Assembly: GCA_017632825.1 (NCBI GenBank)
Contig: JAGBQP010000115.1
Span: forward strand, 1-10,184
Length of the DNA stretch: 10,184 nucleotides
Source of the DNA: Prevotella sp.
Lineage (GTDB): Bacteria > Bacteroidota > Bacteroidia > Bacteroidales > Bacteroidaceae
Reading direction: 5' to 3'
Shown: positions 1 to 5,893 of the stretch, one piece after another
How positions within the stretch are numbered: the first letter of the stretch is position 1
Layout of the letters: each line of letters opens with the position of its first letter
The notes under the pieces: generated by a model
Told to the model about the DNA's origin: nothing
Seen by the model: the letters and a program-made list of their open reading frames with translations, nothing else
Databases searched by the model: none
Translations under genes and position numbers: made by a program

Positions 1-347
1 TCGCGTGCGCGTACCTTTAATAAATAGTCATATTGTCCCGACGTATTGTAACATTCCGTCACCTCTGGGATACGTTGCACACGTCTCATGAAAAGATCGG
101 CTATCTCGTGGTTTATCTGCGTCAGCTTCACCTTACAGAACACCAGCAATCCTTGCCCCAGCTTTTCGGGGTTAAGGACTGCTGTGTATCGTTTAATATA
201 ATCTTGTCTCTCTAAACGCTTTAGACGTTCAAAGACCGGTGTTGGCGTCAGATTGACCTTCTCAGCCAACTCTTTTGTGGTTAATTTAGCGTTTTTCTGC
301 AGCGTTCTCAGTATCTGCAGGTCGATTTCATCTAAGTTTTCTGCCAT
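1..347 (-). CDS. Lrp/AsnC family transcriptional regulator, 3' part cut off by the window edge
   Basis: This frame runs from an ATG at 347 leftward off the window, giving 115 visible residues. It begins MAENLDEIDLQILRTLQ and has the AsnC-type winged helix-turn-helix at about residues 5-60. The recognition region reads LTPTPVFERLKRLE (33-46), followed by the typical YIKRYTAVLNPEKLG strand-turn. The start of the ligand-sensing RAM domain follows (LLVFCKVKLTQ, about 67-77), and the rest is missing. Lrp/AsnC proteins bind DNA as dimers or octamers and often respond to amino acids. This one is divergent from the sulfhydrylase gene at 532 and shares a compact promoter region with it, so autoregulation and control of metY are plausible inferences. 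The ligand cannot be told from the sequence. Family assignment is firm; the regulatory target is not shown. Confidence 0.93.
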   Translation of the reverse strand, partial: MAENLDEIDLQILRTLQKNAKLTTKELAEKVNLTPTPVFERLKRLERQDYIKRYTAVLNPEKLGQGLLVFCKVKLTQINHEIADLFMRRVQRIPEVTECYNTSGQYDYLLKVRAR

Positions 348-360
348 CTTTTAGCGTTTT

Positions 361-398
361 ATTCTGTAGCAGGGCCATTTATGCCCCAAAAACAGAAT
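361..398 (-). promoter_or_regulatory. Nested inverted repeat in the lrp-like leader (operator or RNA hairpin)
   Basis: Outer arms ATTCTGT (361-367) and ACAGAAT (392-398) are perfect reverse complements. Inside them, GGGC (372-375) and GCCC (383-386) form a second pair with a 7-nt loop. The element lies between the predicted start of the minus-strand transcript and the ATG at 347, so it could fold in the 5' leader of the regulator mRNA. As DNA it could also be a binding site for a dimeric regulator. Which role applies, if either, cannot be decided from one sequence. Confidence 0.45.
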
Positions 399-418
399 GT
401 ATTTATTGTTTTCGATTG

Positions 419-450
419 CAAAAATAGGTATTTATTTTGAATTTCGCAAG
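419..450 (-). promoter_or_regulatory. Predicted promoter of the Lrp/AsnC-type gene
   Basis: Read on the minus strand, TATTTTTG (426 to 419) matches the Bacteroidota -7 consensus TAnnTTTG exactly. CTTG (450 to 447) lies 20 nt upstream and matches three of four bases of the -33 TTTG. Transcription would begin near 412 and give a leader of about 65 nt. Confidence 0.55.
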
Positions 451-453
451 ATT

Positions 454-485
454 TTTGGCTGATAATTCTAAACTTTATACCTTTG
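454..485 (+). promoter_or_regulatory. Predicted metY promoter
   Basis: TTTG (454-457) and TACCTTTG (478-485) match the Bacteroidota -33 TTTG and -7 TAnnTTTG elements exactly, with a 20-nt spacer. Transcription would start near 491, leaving a 40-nt A-rich leader before the ATG at 532. The -33 box lies only a few bases from the -33 region of the divergent promoter, so the two promoters are back to back and could be controlled by one bound protein. The leader is too short for a SAM-type riboswitch. Confidence 0.7.
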
Positions 486-531
486 CACCATCAAAAATAA
501 TTATTAACTAAAGAAAAGAAAGGAAAAGATT

Positions 532-1821
532 ATGGCACAGAAAAATTATCGTTTCGAGACTTTGCAACTCCACGTAGGCCAGGAACAGGCCGATCCCGCA
601 ACCGACGCTCGCGCCGTGCCCATCTATCAGACTACAAGCTATGTATTCCATAACTCACAGCATGCTGCTGACCGTTTTGGTCTGCGTGATGCCGGTAATA
701 TCTATGGCCGTCTCACCAACTCCACACAGGGAGTGTTTGAGGACCGCGTAGCAGCTCTTGAAGGCGGCGTCGCCGGTCTGGCCGTAGCTTCAGGTGCTGC
801 CGCTATCACCTATGCTCTGCAGAACATTGTGCAGGCTGGCGATCATATTGTAGCTGCCGACAATCTCTATGGCGGTTCATACAACCTGATTACCCATACA
901 CTGGCAACGCAGGGCATCAGCAATACCATTTTAAATGTCAACGACCTTGAGGCTCTTGACGCTGCCATTCAGCCCAACACAAAGGTAGTCTATGCAGAAA
1001 CATTCGGTAACCCCAATAGTGACGTGCTCAACCTGGAAGGTGTTGCTGCAGTAGCCCACAAACACGGAATCCCGTTCATTGTAGATAACACCTTTGGTAC
1101 CCCGTATCTGATTCGTCCGTTGGAACATGGAGCCGACATCGTAGTACACTCGGCCACGAAGTTCCTGGGTGGTCACGGCACCTCACTGGGTGGTGTCATC
1201 GTTGACGGTGGCAAGTTCGACTGGAAAGCCAACCCCGACAAATTCCCCACGCTGGCTAAACCAGATCCTTCTTATCACGGCATCGTATTCGCAGATGCTG
1301 TTGGCGCTGCAGCCTATGTCACACGTATCCGTGCCGTCGTCCTGCGAGACACCGGTGCTGCCATCTCACCCTTCAACGCTTTCATTCTGCTGCAAGGCGT
1401 CGAGACGCTGAGCCTGCGTGTGGAACGTCATGTTGAGAATGCCCTGAAGGTTGTCGATTTCCTGAAGAACCATCCAAAGGTGGCTGCCGTACACCATCCG
1501 GCCCTCGAGAGCCATCCCGACCATCAGCTTTACAAGAAGTATTTCCCCAATGGCGGTGGCAGTATTTTCACCTTTGAAATCAAGGGCGGACAGGAAGAAG
1601 CATGGAAGTTCATTGACGCACTGCAGATCTTCTCACTGTTGGCTAACGTTGCCGATGTAAAAAGCCTGGTAATTCACCCCTACACGACCACCCACTCGCA
1701 GTTGTCGCCCGAAGAACTGGCTGAGCAGCACATAACGCCATCAACCGTTCGTCTCTCCATCGGCACTGAGCATATTGATGACATCATCGATGATCTCAAG
1801 CAAGCGCTCGACAAAATCTAA
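532..1821 (+). CDS. metY: O-acetyl-L-homoserine sulfhydrylase (aminocarboxypropyltransferase), PLP-dependent
   Basis: This 429-residue cytosolic enzyme of the Cys/Met-metabolism PLP family (fold type I) is expected to convert O-acetylhomoserine and sulfide to homocysteine and acetate, the direct sulfhydrylation route to methionine. The length and the long insertion after the active-site lysine (VDGGKFDWKANPDKFPTLA, about 224-242) are typical of MetY and not of the shorter cystathionine gamma-synthases. Visible active-site elements are Y58-x-R60 (phosphate-binding, from the partner subunit), SGAAA at 87-91, the PLP-stacking Tyr113 in NLYGGS, Asp185 in VDNTFGTP, and the Schiff-base Lys210 in HSATKFLGGHG. 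The ATG at 532 follows an A-rich leader and starts the conserved N-terminus (ETLQLHVGQ). It stands alone behind its own promoter, divergent from an Lrp/AsnC-type regulator. Substrate preference for acetyl over succinyl homoserine is inferred from family. Confidence 0.94.
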   Translation: MAQKNYRFETLQLHVGQEQADPATDARAVPIYQTTSYVFHNSQHAADRFGLRDAGNIYGRLTNSTQGVFEDRVAALEGGVAGLAVASGAAAITYALQNIVQAGDHIVAADNLYGGSYNLITHTLATQGISNTILNVNDLEALDAAIQPNTKVVYAETFGNPNSDVLNLEGVAAVAHKHGIPFIVDNTFGTPYLIRPLEHGADIVVHSATKFLGGHGTSLGGVIVDGGKFDWKANPDKFPTLAKPDPSYHGIVFADAVGAAAYVTRIRAVVLRDTGAAISPFNAFILLQGVETLSLRVERHVENALKVVDFLKNHPKVAAVHHPALESHPDHQLYKKYFPNGGGSIFTFEIKGGQEEAWKFIDALQIFSLLANVADVKSLVIHPYTTTHSQLSPEELAEQHITPSTVRLSIGTEHIDDIIDDLKQALDKI

Positions 1822-1844
1822 TAGGAGAGGATGAGATAAAAGGA

Positions 1845-1917
1845 GCCACGAGTTAAACGAATGAAACGAATTATCACATTAACGATACTTCTTAATATTA
1901 TTCGTTTAACTCGTGGC
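1845..1917. repeat. 18-bp perfect inverted repeat with 37-nt centre, extragenic palindrome type
   Basis: The left arm GCCACGAGTTAAACGAAT (1845-1862) is the exact reverse complement of 1900-1917. AAACGAAT occurs twice on the left side (1855-1862 and 1864-1871), nine bases apart, and a weaker TAACGATA follows at 1880. This looks like degenerate 9-bp tandem copies inside a larger palindrome. The right arm is followed by an A-rich stretch rather than T residues, so it is not a standard rho-independent terminator for metY. It fills most of the metY-regulator gap and ends 19 bp before the next -7 box. It resembles interspersed extragenic repeats of Bacteroidales, but copy number cannot be seen here. 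Confidence 0.8.
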
Positions 1918-1936
1918 AAATATAAAAAAATATTCG

Positions 1937-1944
1937 TACTTTTG
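1937..1944 (+). promoter_or_regulatory. Predicted -7 promoter element for the response-regulator gene cluster
   Basis: TACTTTTG matches the Bacteroidota -7 consensus TAnnTTTG. The place where the -33 box should be (about 1913-1916) falls in the right arm of the inverted repeat and reads GTGG, a poor match to TTTG. The transcript would start near 1950, about 20 nt before the ATG at 1970. Confidence 0.5.
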
Positions 1945-1969
1945 CAGCCGAAAATAATAGATTATAACG

Positions 1970-2611
1970 ATGAGGAAGTATATCTTAGCAGACAACCAGG
2001 AACTGACGCGCTTCGCGCTTGAGAGTCTCCTTGCAAAGGACGAAGAGAACGTTGTGTATAAGACCAGCGACAAGGCTGGTCTCGTTGCTCTCTTAAAAGA
2101 ACATGAGAGTGCTGTGGTGCTACTCGACTATACACTGTTCGACTTTGCCGATGAAGACCAACTCCTGATTGTTGCTGAGCGTTTCTCCCTATCGCAGTGG
2201 ATACTCATCAGCGATGAACTGACACCGCAGTTCCTGCGTCGCGTCATCTATTCATCGCATCAATTCAGTATCGTGTTCAAAGACGGCACCCTGAAGGATG
2301 TCCGTGATGCACTCGAGGCCACAAGTCACCATAACCGCCACATCAGTCAACGGGCACTGGAGACCATCATCATTCAGCAAGAGGAAGACGAGCGGCCCAG
2401 CGTATTGACAACGACAGAAATGGAGATTGTAAAGGCCATCGCTCAGGGCAAAACCACGAAAGAGATTGCCAACGAGCGTTTCTCCAGCGTACACACCATT
2501 ACGACTCATCGTAAAAATATTTTCCGCAAGTTGGGCATCAATACGGCTCACGAAGTCGTAAAGTACGCACTACGAGCGGGATTAGTAGATTCCTCAGAAT
2601 TCTATATCTAA
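1970..2611 (+). CDS. Orphan LuxR/NarL-type DNA-binding response regulator
   Basis: This 213-residue protein has a receiver-like domain at about 1-118 and a LuxR-type helix-turn-helix at about 145-205. In the receiver, Asp53 (VVLLDYT) is the expected phosphate acceptor, Ser81 (ILISDE) the switch Ser/Thr, and Lys104 (SIVFKDGT) the conserved lysine. The acidic pocket reads ADNQ (Asp8-Asn9) rather than the usual pair of acidic residues. The output domain reads LTTTEMEIVKAIAQG, then TKEIANERFSSVHTITTHRKNIFRKLGI, a clear LuxR signature. No sensor kinase is in the window. The gene sits 32 bp before the ATG of a PLP enzyme with no promoter between, so it is probably co-transcribed with the sulfur amino-acid genes and may regulate them or itself. 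The stimulus is unknown. Family is firm; phosphorylation and targets are inferred. Confidence 0.9.
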   Translation: MRKYILADNQELTRFALESLLAKDEENVVYKTSDKAGLVALLKEHESAVVLLDYTLFDFADEDQLLIVAERFSLSQWILISDELTPQFLRRVIYSSHQFSIVFKDGTLKDVRDALEATSHHNRHISQRALETIIIQQEEDERPSVLTTTEMEIVKAIAQGKTTKEIANERFSSVHTITTHRKNIFRKLGINTAHEVVKYALRAGLVDSSEFYI

Positions 2612-2643
2612 GAAATAGTTGAAAAGGTTTTAAATTGGTAAGG

Positions 2644-3828
2644 ATGAAAAAACAGACAATAGCTATCAACAACCCATTTGTTCGGCCAGACGTTTACGGA
2701 GCTCTGGCCGTTCCTGTGTATAATAATGTAGCGTTTGAATTTGATGAGGCTACAGAAATGGCTGACGCTTTCTGTAATCGCATCAAGGCACCAGACTACG
2801 CTCGTGTCGAGAACCCCACCGTAACCAACCTGGAGCAAAGGGTAAAGGCTCTGACAGGAGCCGAACACGTAACGGCTTTCAACTCAGGTATGGCTGCTAT
2901 CAGCAATACCCTCATGGCCGTAGCCGGGCAAAACAAAAACATTGTATCGTCGCACCATCTCTTTGGCAACACATTAGCGCTTCTCACCAACACACTTCAG
3001 CGTTTTGGGGTTGAGCCACGACTACGCGATCTCACCAATCTGGATGCCGTAGCCGAAGCCATTGACGAAAATACTTGTGCCGTGTTCCTGGAGGTGATTA
3101 CAAATCCTCAACTCGAAGTGGCCGACTTGAAAGCCATAGCAGAGATAGCCCACCAGAAAGGAGTACCCGTGATTGCCGATTCTACGATTATTCCCTTCAC
3201 TGAAACATCGTTAAGTACGCTAGGTGTTGACATTGAGGTCGTATCGAGTACCAAGTATCTCTCTGGTGGCGGCACGTCTCTGGGCGGACTTGTCATTGAC
3301 TATGGTACACATCCCGACATCAATCAGCGCTTGAAGTACGAACTGCTCTTCAACTTCGGTGCTTATATGACACCGCAGGCAGCCTATATGCAGACGCTGG
3401 GTCTTGAGACACTCGATGTGCGTTATCAGCGACAAGCCGCCAATGCACTTTGGCTGGCACAGGAGCTCAGTAAAGTCAACGCCATACAGCGTGTCAACTA
3501 CGTAGGATTAGCCGACAACCCCTATCACACCCTGGCAGAGCAGCAGTTTGGCAAAACGTCAGGAGCGATGCTAACCATCGACCTGTCGTCGAAGGACGCA
3601 TGTTTCCGCTTCCTGAACCGCCTTCGTCTTGTGCATCGGGCAACTAACCTCTTCGATAGTCGCACACTGGCCATACACCCCGCCTCAACCATCTTCGGAA
3701 ACTTCCCTGAAGAGCAGTTAGCAGAAATGGATGTACAGCAGACGACTATCCGCCTCTCCATCGGACTGGAGGACAAGGAGGATATTCTCGCAGACATCAC
3801 CCAGGCACTTGAGAGAACTGAGAAGTGA
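2644..3828 (+). CDS. Cys/Met-metabolism PLP enzyme, MetZ-like homoserine-ester sulfhydrylase or cystathionine synthase/lyase
   Basis: This 394-residue fold-type I PLP enzyme belongs to the same superfamily as MetY but is shorter and clearly divergent. Active-site elements are Y52-x-R54 (DYARVENPT), NSGMAA at 80-85, Asp179 (IADSTIIPF) and Schiff-base Lys204 (SSTKYLSGGGTSLGG). The PLP-stacking Tyr of MetY is Phe107 here (HHLFGNT). A Phe at this place is common in O-succinylhomoserine sulfhydrylases, which supports a MetZ-like role forming homocysteine from a homoserine ester and sulfide. A cystathionine gamma-synthase, cystathionine lyase or methionine gamma-lyase cannot be excluded. The ATG at 2644 was chosen. 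A TTG in frame at 2635 lies nearer the usual distance from AAAAGG (2622-2627) and would add three residues. The gene follows the response regulator after 32 bp and precedes the C-S lyase by 46 bp. Confidence 0.88.
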   Translation: MKKQTIAINNPFVRPDVYGALAVPVYNNVAFEFDEATEMADAFCNRIKAPDYARVENPTVTNLEQRVKALTGAEHVTAFNSGMAAISNTLMAVAGQNKNIVSSHHLFGNTLALLTNTLQRFGVEPRLRDLTNLDAVAEAIDENTCAVFLEVITNPQLEVADLKAIAEIAHQKGVPVIADSTIIPFTETSLSTLGVDIEVVSSTKYLSGGGTSLGGLVIDYGTHPDINQRLKYELLFNFGAYMTPQAAYMQTLGLETLDVRYQRQAANALWLAQELSKVNAIQRVNYVGLADNPYHTLAEQQFGKTSGAMLTIDLSSKDACFRFLNRLRLVHRATNLFDSRTLAIHPASTIFGNFPEEQLAEMDVQQTTIRLSIGLEDKEDILADITQALERTEK

Positions 3829-3842
3829 GAGACCCTACCTGA

Positions 3843-3858
3843 CCTCCCCGAGGGGAGG
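3843..3858. repeat. Short GC-rich palindrome between the PLP enzyme and C-S lyase genes
   Basis: CCTCCCC (3843-3849) and GGGGAGG (3852-3858) are reverse complements around a two-base centre, within a 46-bp intergenic gap. As RNA it could form a six-pair stem with a CGAG tetraloop. No T-run follows, so it is not a terminator. It resembles short GC-rich palindromes seen between genes of Prevotella. The purine-rich right arm could also act in ribosome binding for the ATG at 3875, though it lies 16 nt away. Confidence 0.5.
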
Positions 3859-3874
3859 GATGAAGAACTGAAAG

Positions 3875-5077
3875 ATGAAAGATATGATTAGTATTGCTGA
3901 CACGAACATCAAGTACGACTTCGATAAAATTATTGACCGTTCTGGCAGTGGCGACTTGAAGCACGGTGTGCTGCAGGAACGCTACGGCCGCAGCGACCTG
4001 CTACCTCTGTGGGTGGCCGATATGGATTTTGAGACCCCCTCATTTATCACCGATGCCCTGCAACGCCGACTCGAGCACTCTCTGTTTGGCTATACTGTTG
4101 TACCGGAAGAACTATGGACGACTATCATCCAGTGGATTAAGAGTCACCACCAATGGGAGGTAGAACGCCAATGGCTCACTTATATTCCCGGCATCGTAAA
4201 AGGCATTGGTATGGCCATCAACGTCTTTGTGAAAGAAGATGAGAAGGTCATTATCCAACCACCTGTGTACCACCCGTTCCGACTGACGCCACAGGGCAAT
4301 GGTCGCAAGGTAGTGTTTAATCCGCTGAAAGAAGTCAATGGTACCTACGAAATGGACTTTGAACAACTGGCTGAGGTTGCCGATAGCAAGTGCCGCCTGC
4401 TCATACTGAGTAATCCGCACAACCCTGCAGGCATCTGCTGGTCTCAGGAGACACTTCAACGCTTGGCACATTTCTGTTTTGAGCACCATATCATTGTCAT
4501 CTCCGATGAGATACATGCCGATATGGCTCTCTTCGACCATCGCCACACGCCGTTTGCCTCTGTCAGCGATGAAGCCGCGCAAATCAGCATCACCTTTGGT
4601 GCACCATCCAAGACATTCAACATTGCCGGCATCGTCAGCAGTTATGCTATCGTGCCCAACGATTCGCTGCGCCGCCGCTTCTATACCTGGCTCGAGGCCA
4701 ACGAGTTGAACGACCCGCCACTCTTCGCCCCTATCGCCACGATTGCAGCTTTCCAGCAGGGTGAGCAGTGGCGCCAGCAGATGCTGCACTACTTGGAAGA
4801 GAATATTCGTTTCGTAGAGGATTTTTGCCGAGAGCGGCTCCCGCAGATACGCCCTTGGCGCCCACAGGCATCATTTCTGGTATGGCTCGACTGCCGAGGA
4901 CTAAATCTCAGTCACGATGCCCTTGTTGACCTTTTTGTCAATAAGGCCCGCCTAGCTCTTAACGACGGAGCCATGTTCGGAGAAAATGGAAATGGCTTTA
5001 TGCGCCTCAATATCGGTGCGCCTAAAGCCATCATCAAGGAAGCCCTTGACCGACTTCACTCGGCTATTGCATCTTGA
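3875..5077 (+). CDS. MalY/PatB family C-S beta-lyase (cystathionine beta-lyase type aminotransferase)
   Basis: This 400-residue PLP enzyme of the class I/II aminotransferase fold has the pattern of the MalY/PatB group. Visible hallmarks are LPLWVADMDF (43-52), GYTVVPEE (72-79), PPVYHPF (129-135), SNPHNPAG (179-186, with PLP-binding Asn183), ISDEIHADM (209-217, Asp211 contacting the pyridine nitrogen), the Schiff-base Lys246 in APSKTFNIAG, and MRLNIGAP near the C-terminus. The family cleaves the C-S bond of cystathionine or cysteine to give homocysteine or sulfide with pyruvate and ammonia. In E. coli, MalY also represses the maltose regulon, which is not implied here. An ATG at 3884 would remove only three residues. 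It is the last gene of the rightward cluster and overlaps the convergent tcdA by 22 bp. The family is clear; the physiological substrate is not. Confidence 0.92.
   Translation: MKDMISIADTNIKYDFDKIIDRSGSGDLKHGVLQERYGRSDLLPLWVADMDFETPSFITDALQRRLEHSLFGYTVVPEELWTTIIQWIKSHHQWEVERQWLTYIPGIVKGIGMAINVFVKEDEKVIIQPPVYHPFRLTPQGNGRKVVFNPLKEVNGTYEMDFEQLAEVADSKCRLLILSNPHNPAGICWSQETLQRLAHFCFEHHIIVISDEIHADMALFDHRHTPFASVSDEAAQISITFGAPSKTFNIAGIVSSYAIVPNDSLRRRFYTWLEANELNDPPLFAPIATIAAFQQGEQWRQQMLHYLEENIRFVEDFCRERLPQIRPWRPQASFLVWLDCRGLNLSHDALVDLFVNKARLALNDGAMFGENGNGFMRLNIGAPKAIIKEALDRLHSAIAS
4980..5031 (-). terminator. Possible tcdA terminator embedded in the malY-like coding sequence
   Basis: ATGGCTTTA (4992-5000) and TAAAGCCAT (5023-5031) are perfect reverse complements. 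After one mismatch the stem continues with GCGC (5002-5005) and GCGC (5018-5021). On the minus strand the hairpin starts 25 nt after the tcdA stop and is followed by TTCCATTTTCTCC, an interrupted T-rich tract. It would work as a weak rho-independent terminator for tcdA. The same bases encode residues 373-386 of the C-S lyase, including its conserved MRLNIGAP segment, so chance complementarity is possible. Confidence 0.4.
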
Positions 5078-5859
5078 ACGACCAAGCCTGCCAGCATAAA
5101 GCCAAAGATGGCGGTGATGTGGGCCAACGTTCCGTTAATCTGGGCTTTCGACGAACACCACTCATGGTTCAGGAGACTCTTGTCTCCTGGGCCATTTTTA
5201 GCCTTTGGGCACATACATTGTTCTGTACCGCAGGTAGCATTGTGACCGCGATTCTCCAGCAGTTCGTCACTATAGACACACAGGAACTTACGTTTGGGGA
5301 ATGTTTTCTGTCCCTTGTATTTCTTTCGCAAGGCACGTGCCAGAGGGTCACCTTGCACTTTCCAGAACTCAGTAACCTTGATGCGCGTGGGATCCAGTTT
5401 CAGCGCTGCCCCCATTGATGAGTATAGCTTTGCCTTCGTGCGACACGCCAGAAGAATCAAAAATGCCTTATCCTTCAGCGAGTCGATGGCGTCGATAATA
5501 TAATCATACGAGTCAAGTTCGAAACTGTCGGCTGTCTCCTCCGAGAAAATCTTCTGTAGGGCCGTTATCTCTGCCTGCGGGTTAATGGTCAGCAGACGCT
5601 CTTTAAGAGCCTCCACCTTCACTTGTCCCACAGTCTTCGTCGTCGCCATCAGCTGACGATTGATGTTGGTGATACACACACGGTCGCTATCAACTATCGT
5701 CAGCCGTCTGATACCGCTGCGCACCAGACTCTCAGCACACCACGAGCCAACGCCGCCAACACCAAAGATTATCACCCGTTTCTGAGCCACGTTACTCATG
5801 GCATCATTGCCCAGAAGCAATTCTGAGCGTCGGAATATTGCTTGTTCTATTGCCATCAT
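5056..5859 (-). CDS. tcdA: tRNA threonylcarbamoyladenosine dehydratase (E1/ThiF-like)
   Basis: This 267-residue ATP-dependent enzyme should cyclise the t6A base at tRNA position 37 to ct6A. It has the E1/MoeB/ThiF nucleotide-binding fold: FGVGGVGSW (32-40), the acidic VDSDRV (56-61), the N65-x-N67-R68-Q69 motif of the adenylation site, and DAIDSLKDK (123-131). The segment KVQGDPLARALRKKYK (167-182) is typical of TcdA and separates it from MoeB and ThiF. Odd is a cysteine cluster C210, C215, C217 and C235 in ATCGTEQCMCP and NHEWCSSK, which might bind metal. The E. coli homologue was first named CsdL, linked to the CsdA/CsdE cysteine desulfurase. The ATG at 5859 was kept; a second ATG follows at once. 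It lies 34 nt after the pectate lyase gene and overlaps the convergent lyase gene by 22 bp. Confidence 0.93.
   Translation of the reverse strand: MMAIEQAIFRRSELLLGNDAMSNVAQKRVIIFGVGGVGSWCAESLVRSGIRRLTIVDSDRVCITNINRQLMATTKTVGQVKVEALKERLLTINPQAEITALQKIFSEETADSFELDSYDYIIDAIDSLKDKAFLILLACRTKAKLYSSMGAALKLDPTRIKVTEFWKVQGDPLARALRKKYKGQKTFPKRKFLCVYSDELLENRGHNATCGTEQCMCPKAKNGPGDKSLLNHEWCSSKAQINGTLAHITAIFGFMLAGLVVQDAIAE
5164..5199 (+). terminator. Strong rho-independent terminator for the malY-like transcript, inside antisense tcdA
   Basis: A 14-bp stem (5164-5177 with 5182-5195, two G-U pairs) closes a TCTT loop; its core is CAGGAGAC / GTCTCCTG. The right arm runs directly into a T-run (5195-5199). 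It starts 86 nt after the C-S lyase stop and lies within tcdA, where the same bases encode residues 222-232. On the minus strand the two G-U pairs become A-C mismatches and no T-run follows, so it should stop only rightward transcription. Confidence 0.75.
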
Positions 5860-5874
5860 TCTATCATTTGGCTA

Positions 5875-5882
5875 CAAAAATA
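5875..5882 (-). promoter_or_regulatory. Predicted -7 promoter element for tcdA
   Basis: On the minus strand, TATTTTTG (5882 to 5875) matches TAnnTTTG exactly. It lies 16 bp before the tcdA ATG in the short gap after the pectate lyase stop. The expected -33 position, inside the end of the lyase gene, reads CTGG and is a poor match. Transcription from here would give a leader of about 10 nt. tcdA may also be read from the upstream gene. Confidence 0.45.
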
Positions 5883-5893
5883 TCATCGCATCC

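Noticed and set aside
33..215. A 60-residue open frame on the plus strand at the left edge
   Set aside because: It lies opposite the Lrp/AsnC-type gene, whose winged-helix sequence is clear, and has no recognisable features.
491..531. SAM or other riboswitch ahead of metY
   Set aside because: The predicted leader is only about 40 nt, A-rich and without stable pairing.
1845..1917. Inverted repeat as a rho-independent terminator of metY
   Set aside because: The right arm is followed by an A-rich stretch, not T residues, and the 37-nt loop is too long for a typical terminator.
4112..4789. A 225-residue open frame on the minus strand within the C-S lyase gene
   Set aside because: It has no recognisable motif and lies fully opposite a gene with intact conserved motifs, so it is a shadow frame.
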